A stretch of 64,000 nt of DNA from Ananas comosus (GCF_001540865.1 NW_017893399.1:13345-77344); one strand, 5' to 3'; numbered from the stretch's first letter, positions 44,939-58,171 are shown. Notes: generated from the letters alone by a model not told the origin. Numbers and translations are program-made.

Positions 44939-44974
44939 TTCCATTATTATTTCTCCAGAGTTTAAAAAAAAAAA

Positions 44975-45372
44975 TGTACGAAGATCTCCTAATTAAACTT
45001 TAGCGCCACTATTCTAAATTTTTTAATTTTGATAATTAGACGACTTAATTTTATTAAATAGTTTAATAGATCATTTTCTTTAATCAATGATAAAAAAATA
45101 TTTTTTTATTCTAATAAATGAAAGAGTTATACAATTGAAGATAAATGCACTCTATCCTTTAATCTTAATATTTAGATATCTTAAGTAAAAAGAAAATATA
45201 TTTTTTTTATATTTTAAAGTTATAAAAAGTAATATGCAAGACATGCTATTATTAAAATAGCTATTCAATTAGTAACTTTATTCGAAATAGAGACGCATTA
45301 AATTATTTGATAAAAATTTAGAATTCTAATTGCCAATTAGAAGTGCAAATTATTTTACGAGATCTTCGTACA
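44975..45372. repeat. Foldback MITE family F, copy 2
   Basis: Perfect terminal pair gtacgaagatctc (44976-44988) and gagatcttcgtac (45359-45371), with longer imperfect arms inside (ttttgataattagacgac / aattctaattgccaatta). Confidence 0.75.
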
Positions 45373-45512
45373 CTTTTGCAGATCTATGTGTCACGGACAC
45401 TTCTGTAAGCCTAGCATATTCATGTCGGACACATGTCTGATGTGGACACTCATTGAACGCCCATTTAATACCGATCCATAACGCATACAACTAATATACA
45501 TATAATATATAT

Positions 45513-46056
45513 GAGTCCAGCTACTATACTCTTATGAATATGATCGCCCTCGTACTCATAAGTTATTTTCGATGATAGGGCTTTCGAATCGACAATCCAT
45601 ACCGTTAAATATTATCTAGAGCATTTAAAACTTCTAGAAATTAAATTTCATAATTTTCGATATCATTTACCTTACGATCAAAAGCTCACAAAATTGATAA
45701 TTTTTAACGGCCGGTATGGGATAGTTGTTAGTTTAAAGGTGTAAAAGAATTGGAATAGGTTGAAGTTTTGATAGAAAATTCTATTCACTACCTAGATAAA
45801 GATTAATAACTCCGATCTTAAATTGAAGAATCTGATCATCCATTTTTAAGACGTCGTTCGATTTTGACCGTTTATTTTATGTCCGTTTGATGGACTTTAT
45901 TATAATTTTGAAAAATTACGAAATTTATTTTTTAGAAGTTTCAAATACTCTAGATCATATTTAATGGAATGGATTGTCGATTTGGAAGCCCTATAATCGA
46001 AAACAACTTATGAGAACGAAGGGCCCAATACTCATAAGAGTATAGTAGCCCTACTC
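45513..46056. repeat. MITE-550, near full-length foldback
   Basis: About 545 bp whose two halves are inverted repeats: cagctactatactcttatga and tcataagagtatagtagccc at the ends, tttcgatgatagggctttcg and ccctataatcgaaaaca inside, with the arms continuing almost to the centre. Flanked by (TA)n-like sequence. Reference copy for this larger family. Confidence 0.85.
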
Positions 46057-46130
46057 ATATATATACTAATATATATATTATATATATATATATAATATAT
46101 TATATAGTATATACATATATATATATATAA

Positions 46131-46346
46131 ACACTAGGTTGAGCTAGAATATCGTCAACAGCACAAAAGGTTGGTGCTTTTGAGTTTTTTAACCCTTGGA
46201 TGGAGATAAGTAAGATTGGTGATGGTGGTAGTTGGTGGTAGGGAAATAGTATTTGATCAAGGCTTTAGTAATCAGGAGTAGATCAAGGGCTAAAACTAAT
46301 GAGCCACAGGTGATTACTTCTAAGAAGGATTTCTAGCTAATTATAT
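46131..46346. repeat. MITE-250, degraded copy
   Basis: ggttggtgcttttgag and the 'aacccttggatggagataag' core are present; the right arm is mostly lost. Confidence 0.5.
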
Positions 46347-46358
46347 ACTATATATATA

Positions 46359-46582
46359 GAGTCCGGCTATGGTATGTGTAAAAGCACTAAGCACTTGATC
46401 TTGTAAAATTTTTACGTTCAGGATATACACCTTTCTCCCGTTAGATTATTCTATTCAGATCAAGTCACCCACGTCAAACCTAGAGGGCCCACATCATCCT
46501 AACCGCACATCCCTTAATCTAAGGGCGAAACTTACAAGCATCAATAGACTTGGGTACTTTAAAAAATGAAGCTAAATCTCTA
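46359..46582. repeat. MITE-250, opposite orientation
   Basis: gagtccggctatgg left end; cctagagggcccacatcatcctaaccgcacatccc core. The right end is divergent. Confidence 0.7.
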
Positions 46583-46590
46583 TACATATA

Positions 46591-47142
46591 GAGTCGACTA
46601 CGGTATATCGTATGAGTAACGATCGTCCTCGTACTCATAAATATGTTTTCGATGATAGAGCTTCCGAATCGACTTAATCCACACCGCTTAAACTCTATTT
46701 AGGGCATTTAAAACTTTAGAAATCAATTTCATAATTTTCGACATCATTTAAACTTATGATCAAAAGCTTCAAAAAATTACAATTTTTACTGCGGTAAGAG
46801 ATACTTTTCTAGCTTTAACGGTGATGAAAAGAATCGGATAGGTTGAATTTTATAGAAAATTCTATTCATACCTTACATAAAGGATCAATAATCCAATAAT
46901 CTTAAATTGGAAGGATCGATCATCCATACTTTTAAGACGCTCGTATCGATTTTGACCGTTAATTGTTATGCCTGTGCTTAATGGACTTTATTATGATTTC
47001 GAAAATTATGAAATTATATTTTCTAGAAGTTTCCAAATTACTCTAGATATATTTAACGAAGTGGATCGTCAATTGGAAGATCCTCATCGAAAAACAACTT
47101 ATGAAGTATAAGGCCCATACTCATAAGATATAGTACCCTACT
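46591..47142. repeat. MITE-550 copy
   Basis: Starts gagtcgactacgg and is collinear with 45513-46056, with many one-base indels. Long (TA)n follows. Confidence 0.8.
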
Positions 47143-47156
47143 AGGTAATTATATAT

Positions 47157-47195
<39 letters not shown>

Positions 47196-47229
47196 TATTA
47201 TTATATATTATATAATATATACTATATAA

Positions 47230-47465
47230 CTAAGCTGGAATACTACTCAATAGCACCAATTATTGGATGCTATTTAGGTTTCGGCTGATAGATGAAAAGT
47301 TACAGTTACGATGATGGTAGGGTCATCTAGCGGTTAAGTGAGTTATTGGTTAAATAGTATAATTAATAGCGTTAAAATAATAATGGATTAAATCTAACGG
47401 TGGAAAAGTGTTTTGGTAGTACTAAGCGCTTAGGTAGTATCGATTAGTATTCCAGCCGGACTATA
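47230..47465. repeat. MITE-250 copy
   Basis: taagctggaatactactcaatagcacc left arm and agtattccagccgga right end. The core is readable (gggtcatctagcggttaagtgag). Confidence 0.75.
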
Positions 47466-47518
47466 ATATATATTAGTATATATATAGTAATATATAGTTA
47501 TATATAATATATAATATA

Positions 47519-47743
47519 TGCTACTTTACTATCAACCAACCGTTACTGTGTACTATTTGAACGTTTTCGGCGTTGGATGAAAGGATGTGAAGTGAGGATG
47601 ATAGTGTCCCTAGGGTTGAGTGGGTAGTGGTTGTTTATGTATAATCTAACTATGATGGAAATGATCAAAGGATCAGATCTAAACGGTAGAAAAGTCAATA
47701 TACCGAAGGCTTGATACTATCGATAGTATAGTAGCCGGACTCT
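47519..47743. repeat. MITE-250 copy
   Basis: Right arm ttgatactatcgatagtata gtagccggac is intact; core tgtccctagggttgagtggg. (TA)n flanks it on both sides. Confidence 0.75.
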
Positions 47744-47765
47744 ATATATATATATATATATATAT

Positions 47766-48302
47766 AGTGGAACTGGTATGCTTTTGGAAGCACGGAGCCC
47801 TCCTTGCTTCCAAGTTGTTTCAATGTTTCTCAGACTTTTGAATCAACGATCGGCTCTTGTTAGAGTTGCTAGAGTATTTGAAGTATCTAGAAAATAATTT
47901 TTACTTTTTCGATATATTTGATAGTGATCCGAAGGGGCCTCAAGAATAATAATTTTAATGGCGTGGTGAAGCATTTGCAATTTACCGCGTGTAGAAATAT
48001 CCAATCACATTGAAATTTTGATAGAAAATTCTTATACCATATAAAACAAAATCAATAACTTGATTTAAATCTTTTAATTCATATTATCATATTTTGTAAG
48101 ATTTTTATTTTCAACCGTTGATTTTGAGCCACTTCGATCGACTTAGGCAGCATGACTATCGAAAAATCACAAAATTTAGGTTTCTAGTGTACTTCAAATA
48201 CTCTAGAATCAAGTCACGGAGACCGTGTCGATTGAAAAGTTCGAATACGAGAAACAACTTTGGAAGCACGGAGCGCTGTGTTTCCGAAGATATCAAACGC
48301 GC
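47766..48302. repeat. MITE-550 subfamily with cttttggaagcac arms
   Basis: Arms ggaagcacggagccctcc and ggaagcacggagcgc pair. Relative of 57581-58130 rather than of 45513. Confidence 0.75.
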
Positions 48303-48346
48303 ATATATATATATATATATATTATTATATATATTATTTTAGGATA

Positions 48347-48573
48347 TAGACTGAAATACTATCAATAGCACCAAATTATTATTGCTATTAGATTTTCTAC
48401 CCTTGGATAAAAAAAATATACAGGTAGAATGATGTGGGCCCCCTAGGTTTGAGTGAGTTATTGGTTTAATAGTATAATCTAACGGATAAAAATAGTCAAA
48501 GGGTTAAATCTAACAGCGGAAAACTTGATAGCACCAAACGTTTGGTATTATCGATAGTATCACAGCCGGACAA
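48347..48573. repeat. MITE-250 copy
   Basis: agactgaaatactatcaatagcacc and gtattatcgatagtatcaca gccggac ends; core gatgtgggccccctagg. Confidence 0.8.
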
Positions 48574-48587
48574 TATATATATATATA

Positions 48588-48840
48588 TAAGCTGGGGCTA
48601 CTATACTCATATGAGTATAGATCCCATTGTACTCATAACTTTTCGGCCGTTCAGACGAAAAAATGTACGGTTAGGATGAGAGTCGTTACGACTAAGTTGA
48701 TAGTGGGCCCTCTAGGGTTGAGTGGGTGGTTGGTTGAATAGTATAATCTAACGGGTGAAAATAATTAAAAGGTAGATCAAGCGGCAAAAAACTTATTAGT
48801 ACAAGAGCCTCTATACTCATAAGAGTATAGTAGCCATACT
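48588..48840. repeat. MITE-250 variant with ctactatactcatatgagtat arms
   Basis: Its arms resemble MITE-550 ends (ctcataagagtatagtagcc), but its core is that of MITE-250 (ccctctagggttgagtgggtgg). This suggests recombination or shared origin of the two families. Confidence 0.75.
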
Positions 48841-48863
48841 ATATATATATATATATATATATA

Positions 48864-49381
48864 CACTACAACAAAAATGGTCTATAGCGACACTTTTAAA
48901 TGTCGATACAGGTCAAAAAAATTGTTGTTGGCTAAATTAGCAACACTTTTAAAAAGTGTTGCTATATGTGGGGTCGCTAGGTATATAGTGACTGTTAAAG
49001 AGTGTCGCTATAACCTAAAAAGAGTGCTGCTAATTTACCAACACTTATTTAAGTATTTAGCAACCACCGGAACTCTACCTCGTTGGCTGCGGTGGCGGAG
49101 GAGGACGAGAGGAAGGGATCTTCGTCTAGGATTTCAGTGGATTGAGTGAGGGGAGAAGGGAAAATGGTAATCGATTTTTCTTCCTTTTTTTTTTCTTTTC
49201 TGTTTGTAATCGGGTCGAATGGGCCAGGTGGGGTGCGTTGAGTAGAGTAACATTTTATTTTTGGTTGGATTTGGCTTTATATTTAGGCATTAGTAGATTT
49301 TGTTTAAAGTTTTGGTATCAGTGGGACGCTTATAGAAAAGTGTCCCAAACATGTGTCCCTATAACCTAATTCTGTTGTAGT
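48864..49381. repeat. Non-autonomous CACTA (CMC/EnSpm) element
   Basis: Begins cactacaacaaaaatgg and ends ctgttgtagt, the CACTA terminal inverted repeat (last base changed). Sub-terminal repeats of agtgtcgct/agtgttgct type occur near both ends. No transposase. Inserted in (TA)n. Confidence 0.85.
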
Positions 49382-49403
49382 TATATATATAAATATATAT
49401 ATA

Positions 49404-49951
49404 GAGTAGGTCTCCCGTACTTTCGAAAGTACGGAGGCCTCCGTGCTTGTAAGTTGTTATCGATGATAGGACATCCGATTTGACGATCGGCTCCGTTAGG
49501 CATAATCTACGCTGTTGAAACTATCTAGAAACCAAATTTTATAATTTTTCGACTTCATTTACCAAGCGATCAAAGGGTCTCAAAATTGACTATTTGAACG
49601 GCCGATGTGGCACGTTTTTAAGTTCAACGGTGTAGAAGTATCCAAATGACGATGAAAAATTTTATAGAATTCTTTTCACTATTTAGAATAAGACAGTATA
49701 TCCAGATCTTGATTTTAATATTCTTTATTGAGTCATTTTTTTATAAGATTATTTTCAGCGTTAAAATTTTAACACTACTGTTTGATAAGGTAATGATAGT
49801 CGAAACATTAATTTAAATTTTAGTTTTAATACTTTCAATAGTATAGATCAACTCTAATGGAGCGATCGTCGATATATGGAAGCCACGATCATCGAAAAAA
49901 TTGGTAAGCAACGGAAGCGCCAGTGCTATGATAGTATTAGTAGAGCCTACC
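49404..49951. repeat. MITE-550 copy
   Basis: gagtaggtctcccgtactttcg start and inverted end. Shares its right half with the fragment at 13545-13878. Confidence 0.8.
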
Positions 49952-49973
49952 TATATATATATAATACTATATA

Positions 49974-50328
49974 TAGTCCTGCCGATATCTAATCGATAGT
50001 GAAGAGTATTTGTGCTATCATAGTTTTCTGCCGTTAATTTGGCCAGTCTTTTATCATTTCATCCGTTTCAGATTATACTATTCGAACTAACCACACCACT
50101 CAACCCCTAGGAGGCCAATTTCCTAACATGAATTCTTTTAATCCAACGCAAAAATTAATAGTGCAAAGTCATTTGGTGCTATTTACCGTTCGATTTATGA
50201 CTATTCAACTAACATGCACCACTCAACCCTAGGGCCAACATTATCCTAACCATATATTCTTTTATCCAAATGCAAAAACTAAGTACACAAAGATCTGGTG
50301 CTGATTAATATATCTAAGCCTAGTTCTA
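49974..50328. repeat. MITE-250 with internal tandem duplication
   Basis: The core (actattcgaactaaccacaccactcaacccctagg) appears twice, at about 50080 and 50205, making the copy longer than usual. Opposite orientation to 29239. Confidence 0.6.
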
Positions 50329-50384
50329 TATATATATATATATATTATCTATATAATATATAATATATATATATATATATATAC

Positions 50385-50924
50385 GAATTAGGCTACTTAT
50401 ACTATCTATAGTTACCGGAGCTCGCGTTACTATAGTCTTGTTTTCGATGTTAGGCGTTTCAAATTAACATCCACACCGTTCATATGATTTTTAGGCGTAT
50501 ATGATTTTTAGAATAAATTTTGTAGTTTTTTCGACATCGTTTACTTAGTAATAAATTATATCAAACATATGACCGGTGATTGAATAATCTTTAAAATTTG
50601 AGCATAGAACTTTTAAATTCAAAATCAAGAATGTTAACCTTAATCTAGATAGCTTAAAATATTTTCTATCAAAATTTGAAGAAATTCAGATTCTTCTATA
50701 CCGTTAAACTCCAAACTCGCTATAGTAGCCCTTGAAAATTAACAATTTTGAAATTATTTGATCATAAAGTAAACTATGTCGAAAAAATATAAAATTTTAT
50801 GTCTAAAAACTTTAAATACCCTAGATCAGTTTTAACGGTGTGGATCGTTGATTTGAATACCCTAAAATCGAAAACGAGACTATAGTACCAGAGACCCGGT
50901 ACTATAGATAGTGTAGGAGACTAG

Positions 50925-50927
<3 letters not shown>
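50385..50927. repeat. MITE-550 subfamily with actatagtacc arms
   Basis: gttaccggagctcgcgttactatagtc left arm; gactatagtaccagagaccc right arm. Interior arms tttcgatgttaggcgtttcaaat and tgaataccctaaaatcgaaaac pair. Confidence 0.8.

Positions 50928-51000
<73 letters not shown>
50928..51000. repeat. Compound (CT)n(AT)n microsatellite
   Basis: CT dinucleotides to about 50978, then AT to 51000, between two MITE-550 copies. Confidence 0.95.
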
Positions 51001-51001
<1 letters not shown>

Positions 51002-51524
51002 GTAGGTCTTGTGTGCTACCGTGCTCTAAGCCGTTTTTGATGATGGAGCTTTTAAATCGACGATCGGCTCCGTTAGATTTGATTTAGCATATTTGAAATA
51101 TGTGGAAAATAAATTTTGCGATTTTTCGATATCATTTACCTAACAATCAAAAAAGTTCGAAATCAACAATTTTTAATGCTTGATGTATGTTGTTTGCAAG
51201 TTTAACAGTATAGAAGTATTCAAATCAGATAAAATTTTGATAGAAAATTTTTATACTATTTACTGCAAGATTAATATCTCTTATCGAAAATTTTAGTGCT
51301 ATATTATCAATTTTTTTTGAGATTTTTATTTTCAGCTATTGATTTTGAACCCTTTCAATCACTAGGTAAATGATATCGAAAATTTGCAAAATTTATTTGT
51401 CAAATACTTTAAATAAATTAGATTAAGTTTAACAGAGTCGATTGCTGATTCAGAAGTTCCATCATCGAAAACGACTTACGAGCATGGAGGCCTCTGTGCT
51501 CCTAATAGCACACAAGACCCACTC
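51001..51524. repeat. MITE-550 copy
   Basis: agtaggtcttgtgtgctacc start and agcacacaagacccact end are inverted repeats. Confidence 0.8.
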
Positions 51525-51530
51525 TATATA

Positions 51531-52040
51531 GAGTTTGGCTAAAATATTATTGATAGTATTTGCTTTCTTTTGCTATTAAAATTATAGGATTATGATGATA
51601 TTAGTCCCTTAAGGCTTCGTTTGGTTCGGATATAAGCAAAAACTAGTTATACCGGGAATAGGTACAAGTATAAATTTTCGTAGAAACAAGGATATTTTTT
51701 TGTTTGGATGAAAATGTGAGTATAAGCTGGAACTAGAAAAATTGCGTTTAGATGAAAATGTGAGTATAAGGTGGAATAGTTGGTAATTATAAATAGAAAA
51801 TAATAATATTACTAATTTAAAATTTAAAAACTAAAAATATCATATTTAAAATTTAAAATTTAAAAATATCAAATTTAAAATTTAGGTGTTAGGATTGAGT
51901 GCTCCCTCTAGGATTGAGTGGTCTTCACTAAGTTATAATATTTAATTCAGTGGTTAGAAATGATCAAAGAAATTAATCCAAAGGTTAAAAACATGATAGT
52001 AAAAGAGGGTAAATACTATTAATAATATTCTAGTCCAACA
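51531..52040. repeat. MITE-250 split by a PIF/Harbinger-like MITE piece
   Basis: The left arm (gagtttggctaaaatattattgatag) and right arm (aatactattaataatattctagtcc) belong to MITE-250. From about 51617 to 51890 a segment starting aaggcttcgtttggttcgga, with aactagttataccgggaata, interrupts it. Confidence 0.65.
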
Positions 52041-52140
52041 AGAGGATATGATCGCTCGTAACGTGAAAGAGGTATGATTGAAATGTTTCTCCGTCGATTC
52101 TGCACACAGTTCATCAGGATCTCTCCATACCAAGAGGAAG

Positions 52141-55100
52141 GAGGTCGGACAGCAGTCTCCTTTGTATTGCAACGCTTACTAACACTGATACCAAACAGAT
52201 CAACAACTACAATCTACATTACCCAATCAACACCAAGGCATGATACTGCATTTCATACAGCTTAATAATCCTTAGAAGGATGCATGCCTCTAAGCATTCT
52301 TAGGCGCTGGATAGATGGCAATGCAGACAATAACACAAACATCCTATTTAAAAGTGCTGCCCACGACGGAAGCTTTTGTTTTTGAAAACTCTATTCTTCC
52401 ATGTCATAAAAACCATTCGATAAACCTTTTTAAAACTGTTTCCCACACGGAAAATCGTACTTTTGAAATACCCGACTTACCTCGAGGCCGTAGAAATAAC
52501 CCGATAATATAAATAACAGAGGAAAATCGATATCCATAAAATCAATATCCAAAATCCACAAAACCTTAGTTTACATCATAAATATACGAAAGGCATGCGC
52601 AGAATGACTACGCAAACTCAGATCAGCCAAACAATTCAAAACAATATCATAAGATCAGCCTTAACAGTGAACCTATAAACTATTCTAAGCTATATCAACA
52701 GGACAGTAAGGGTAAGAAACTAAACCAAGTAACCTGAGTCGGAAGCTTCTAGCGCCACATACGAACAGTGTCTCACGTCTCCGTCTCTAACTTCTCACAC
52801 AGCCGGCCGATACTGAAAAATAGTGGGGAGGGTAACACAACTTTAAACATGTCTCCTCCCTCCCAGGTGGGGTACCGCAAGCCGATGAAGGCGAGAGTAC
52901 ACCGGATCCAAGGAAGAGCCTAAAAACAGTACGGGTCAAGTAAATACAGGAGCAATAATTAGTGAAATGAAGCAGAAACATAACGAAGAGAGTACAACTA
53001 CGCGCTACTGTAATGGACTAACTGAAATTAATACATGTAACAAGAGCATGTAATGAAAGAACGAAGGTATACAAGCAAGCTACAACCGCTACTATAGTTA
53101 TATGCACAACTCGGACTAACGAAGTCAAATATACCCAATCTAGTACGCTGCTATATCTTGGTCCGCAGACAACTCAAGCGCATGCCTGTCACGAACCTGG
53201 CACATCCGACCTGATTCACGACCTCGCGGAACCGCCACAGGAACACCCATCCGGATAAAGTACACCTCCGACGGTGCCAACCGAAATCCGTGTCCGTGTA
53301 ATACCTCCAAGTCTGTGACTGAAGTCATGATGGTAATGCTGCAATACACGGCTAACCCAGGTGCCTAAGGCCGAAGCCAGAAACAAGGACGTACATACGC
53401 GCGAACCTCGATCAACCACAGTCGAAACACAGTGACGAGAGAGTCGAATGCGTTACCTGACCGATAGGTCCCACAGAGTCCAACCCGACCCAGCAAAGGT
53501 CCACGATACGAAGTACGAGAACTGCCAACCAGGTCAACAGATACGAATGCACAACCCAATCCAACTAGGTCAACAGATACTTGAAGCACAAGACAGACAA
53601 GGCAGGTCAAGCAGAGTACTCCGAATGCAACAAACAGACCAAACTAGGTCAACAGATACAGAATGCAACAACAGACCGTCATAAGACCACTCAGGTCAAC
53701 AGATACACATGTAGAATAGAACTACCTATCCTACTCAGGATATCTAAGCATGCGAAACAACGAGTAGAGTTAAACGCAAATAAACAAGGGTGCAAGCTCA
53801 AATACTATGGGCGATAGTACAACAGAAGAGTAAGGGTAAGAAAACCGTCACCTAATGCGTGCACCACTGTACTCGACGTCGGATCGAATACCCAACTCTG
53901 TACGGATGTTCGCGTCTATCCTGACCTGCAGGAAGAGAATTGTCGACAAGACCTATAGAGGGTCCCCGGGTTAAGTATCGTAACTCCACAAACTAATAAT
54001 CACAGTACCACACCTCACAACGATTCCACAAAAGATCGTTCCCAATACCGATTACCTAATCGCCGAGAGTCGAAAACCACACCGGAGCGCCCCGGCGGAC
54101 GCACTAAAGTGTCCCGAACATCAACCGACTCACACCAACAGTCACCGCCCGCTGCCCCCAAAACATTCAATTTGGGATGCCTTTGGCAGCGAACACAAAG
54201 TCAACACAACGATATGATCATCGCCGGAATAATCGTATACATCGGGTTCCCGGAGTTGTCTATTCGACACCGGAACCTCACGTCGCTTCACTCTATGCCT
54301 CATCGAACCATACAAAATTGACGATGGTAGCCAGGCCGCAACAAGGCTCAGCGACAAAACACGAGCAACCAAACACCGTCGGAAAGGACCGAACACGGCG
54401 AAACCCGCGTTCTTTCGGTCGATTTCGCCGAAAAACGCACACCAAAAATCGACTCCTTCGATTTTCCGCGAAAACTACAGGATCATGACAATCATCCAGA
54501 GGTCAAAACTCACACCACTTGCCCCACATGAGCCACACATGATGCACAATTGCATAAAGCCAAAAAACGCTCAACTTATCATAAAATAACCATATTTTAT
54601 GTAAATGAGCGATAAGCGCGGCTCGATCGACAGCAAACCAGGACTTTCGAAGTCCGCAAGAGACAGCGTACTGACAGTCCTCGACGTAACCGGAGTCCGT
54701 GCTCACGTCGGATTGTACACGCTCACTGTGGGAAGTCGCGGGAGCAACGACCGAAGAGTTCAGCGAATAGCGGCGCAGTCAGGGTGAAATCGCGCCCGTA
54801 ACAGAATAACTCGGACCTTCTGATACCAAAGTGACGGTGAGCAACTGTGATCGGCTCTGACCACAACGATCACGTGCTCACCTCCGAGGCAGTCAGAAGC
54901 CTCCGGATCGCCGGATAAACAACACATCGGAACCCGAAAACACGGTGCAGCCAAAAAGGCTGAAACGGGGCGAACATCGCCGAAACAGCGAACGGGCCTT
55001 CCCGACAAAAACTAAAGGTGAGCAGAGTGATCAGATAACCTTCCAAGGAATCATCGTGCTCCCGTTCGCGCAGAGACGGGAGGCTCGGGAAGCTCAAGAA

Positions 55101-56501
55101 GCACAAACCCACATCATTAAGCCCTATTTCGGCTTGGCCGGAGCAAGCTTTGCTCCGCCGGGCCTCTCGGCGGCAACGACGGCGCGCGGCAGGCCCATAG
55201 TCGGGTTGAGGGGGAGGTTGAGGACACACGTGGCTCACCTTCAGACGGCGTGCGAGGAGCGGCGGCGGCGCGCGGAGCAAAGCCGACCCGTACCAACTAG
55301 AGCTCGGGTTCCGAGGAATCTCGAGCCCACGGGGCGGCCGGGAGCTCCGGGAGGCGGAGGCGGCTGCAGGAAGCTCGGCGGAAGTCTTAAACACGGGTGC
55401 CCAAGGTGGCGGCGCGCGACTGGGAGGAGCCGGCAGCACGGCTTCGGCTCCGGTCGCTCGGATTGGAGGGCTGCAGGCGGCTCGCGCAGGCAGCACCGCA
55501 GGCGCTCGGGCCGGCTCGGAGCAGAGGTGGCCGCGACTGCCTGAGTCGGGGAGATGCCCACAGGGTGCGGCCAAGGGCCGGCGGCGACCGCGGGGAGAAA
55601 GGCGCAGGGCTGCCGGACCGAGCGTGGGTCTGGGGCGGCCATACGGCTGGCCGTAGGCGGCAACTGGCGCCGCGTCGGGCGGCGGCGACGGCGAGGAGGG
55701 TGTCCCGGGCACTGGGGCGTGTCCCGGGAGAGGTCTCCATGCGCGGCAGGCGCGCCTGGCGCTGAGCAACCACGCTCGGCCTAGGCTCGCCAGCGGGGGC
55801 TGCTCGGCAGGCGGCTGGAGCGCTTGCGGCGGCGCATGGCGAACGGCGGCGGTCGGTGGGGGAAGAACGCACGGAGCACGGGGTGAACCCCGGGGGAGGG
55901 TCCGAAGTGGCGTACGGCACGGGCATTCCCTCACAAACCCGAGAAGAGAGAGATAAACAATAAGACAAGGAAAAACAGAGAGAGAACGAAAGGAGAAGTG
56001 GGAAGGAAGTGCTGCGCGGCGGCCGGGGCTCAGCCGCGGCGGCGCCGGGGGTGGTGGCGGCGAGGGTAGGGGATAGGAGAAGGTGGCTGGCGACTAGGGT
56101 TAGGTTAGGGGAAACCATAAACCGTGTTCTGCTAGAACTAATAAAACCAAGGTGTAACTTCGCAAAAAGGTCCACACAAAACACTCGGAATCAATCCGAG
56201 CGCCTTCACCGAACAGACTAAAACGCGAGAACGACCCTCCACGTGCGATCCTCGCGGAAAGACGGTAAAGCATAATAATACGCGACTTTCGCTGAAATAG
56301 ACCGTTTTGCCAGCTACCGACCTCTCCTGCGATAACGCGCCGATCTCCGCAGATCCGCCGTGCAATCGAAACGGATTGGCACCAGTGCGAATCAGCACCT
56401 TCGGAGACAACAAAAGCTATCCAATTGTCGTTTCGTGCTTGATCGACCACGGATTTCACGACAAATCCAACCTTCGTTCGAATAGAAATGAAACACAACA
56501 A
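52141..56501 (-). mobile_element. LTR family B, antisense copy, ending in the assembly gap
   Basis: Collinear with 19496-23879 from the ggacagcagtctcc segment onwards: the GACC/GGTC array at 53450-53700, gtgctcacctccgaggc at 54875, the GC-rich leader at 55130-56100 and tagggttaggtt at about 56093. The LTR 3' terminus is missing at the left. Its 5' terminus (about 350 bp) falls in the N gap. No coding domains. Frequent one-base indels compared with the other copies suggest low-accuracy sequence. Confidence 0.85.
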
Positions 56502-56526
56502 NNNNNNNNNNNNNNNNNNNNNNNNN
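56502..56526. other. Assembly gap (25 N)
   Basis: A run of n of round length, so the gap size is a placeholder. Confidence 0.99.
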
Positions 56527-56547
56527 TGCCTAATATAGTATATATAT

Positions 56548-56818
56548 AGGTGTTAGAGCTACTAATGCTAACGGAAGTATAGAGGATAGTTATGGGCTCT
56601 CAACTTATAATTTGACCATTTGATAATAAAATTATAAACGGTTGATGAATTTGCGCCCCGCCAGGTTTGAGTAGTAACTCCTAGGGTTGTGGAGAGTCCC
56701 ACCGATTAAAATAAGTATTAATCTAAAGGTTAAAAGCGATTAAAGAGGTTGATCTAAGGCGCAAAAAATCGGAAAACCAGATCCTCATATGCTTCCGATA
56801 GTAATAGTAGGCTTACTA
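56548..56818. repeat. MITE-250-like, degraded
   Basis: gtgttagagctactaatgc left end, cgccccgccaggtttgag core, agtaatagtaggcttac right end. Confidence 0.5.
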
Positions 56819-56901
56819 TATATATATATTATATATATATATAATATAATATATATAATATAGAGAAGGAGAGATAGATGAGAGGAGAGAGAAGAGAGAG
56901 A

Positions 56902-57455
56902 GAGTCCGATACTTAACTCTTTATGATTATGATACGCCTTCATACTCATAAGTCGTATTTTAATGATAGATGCTTCTAAATCGAACGACCATACCGTAAA
57001 CATTATCTAGAGTATTGTAAAAACTTTTAGAAAATAATTTTTATAATTTTTGACAATCATTATACACTTAAGAGATTTCAGAAATTAACATTTTAACGGC
57101 CAGATATGAAATTTTGCTAGTTTAACAGTTTGTATAAAGAATCAAAATCGGTTCAAATTTTTTATAGAAAATTCTATTCACTATCTAGATAGAGATCAAA
57201 ATTAACTTCCGATCTTAAATTGAAAGGATCGATCATCGCTATTTTATTAGGACGTTGTTTGATTTTGACGATTCATTTTAATGCCCCCTTGATGAACTTT
57301 ATACTTAATCGAAAATTATAAATTTATGTTAAAAAAGTTTCGAAATACTCTAAATCATATTGAATTCGAGTGGAATCGTCGATTCGGAAGCTCATCATTG
57401 AAAACTAATTTATGATAAGGAGGGCTCTGTACTATAATAGTAATAAGTACCCTTC
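56902..57455. repeat. MITE-550 copy
   Basis: gagtccgatacttaactcttta start; tttaatgatagatgcttctaaatcg and ggaagctcatcattgaaaac arms. Indel-rich. Bounded by GA-rich and CT-rich simple repeats (56855-56901, 57456-57565). Confidence 0.75.
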
Positions 57456-57580
57456 TCCTCTCTTCTCTCTCTCTCATCATCGTGGAAATTGAAGCCGATG
57501 ACCGTGAAATCTCTCTCTTTCTTTCTCTCAATAAGAATCCGCTCCGATCTTCACATCTCTCTCTCTATATATATATTATA

Positions 57581-58130
57581 GAGTGATGCTAGTATGGCTT
57601 CTGAAAGTATCGTAACCTTACTGCTTGCCAAGTCGTTTGGGATTTCAATGATGATGTCGGCTTCTGTAAAACTTGATCTAAAGTATTGAAGTGTCTAGTA
57701 AAATAATTTGGTGCTTTTCAATATTATTTACAGTATGATCGAAGAAGCTCAAAATCAAATAAATTTTAATGTCCGTGGTGAGCCGTTGCGAAGTTGAACG
57801 GTGTAAAAATATCCCAAATACGGAAATTTTTTGATAGAATTTTTATACTATTATAAAACAAGTCAATATTTTATGATTTAAGAATTTTAAATTCATAATC
57901 AATCATATTTGTAAGAATTTTATTTTCAGGCCGTTGTATTTTGAATGCACCACTTCGATCTACTAGCCAAAGATAACAAAAATTGCAAAATTTATTTTCT
58001 AGATACTTAAAATAACTGCTAGAATCAGTCTAACGGAGCTGATGCATCGATTCAAAATCCTAACATCGAAAACGACTTGGAAACAACGAAGCGCTCAGCA
58101 TGCTTCTAGAAGCTATACCAAGCCGGCACT
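57581..58130. repeat. MITE-550 subfamily with ggcttctgaaagta arms
   Basis: Collinear with 47766-48302. The right end gcttctagaagctataccaagccggcac pairs with the left. Followed by (TA)n(GA)n to 58210. Confidence 0.75.
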
Positions 58131-58135
58131 ATATA

Positions 58136-58171
<36 letters not shown>

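Noticed and set aside
54870..55934. 354-codon minus-strand frame, the longest in the window
   Set aside because: It is the GC-rich leader of an LTR-B copy. The frame is not kept in the copies at 22400-23000 or 63000-63600 and it shows no motif.
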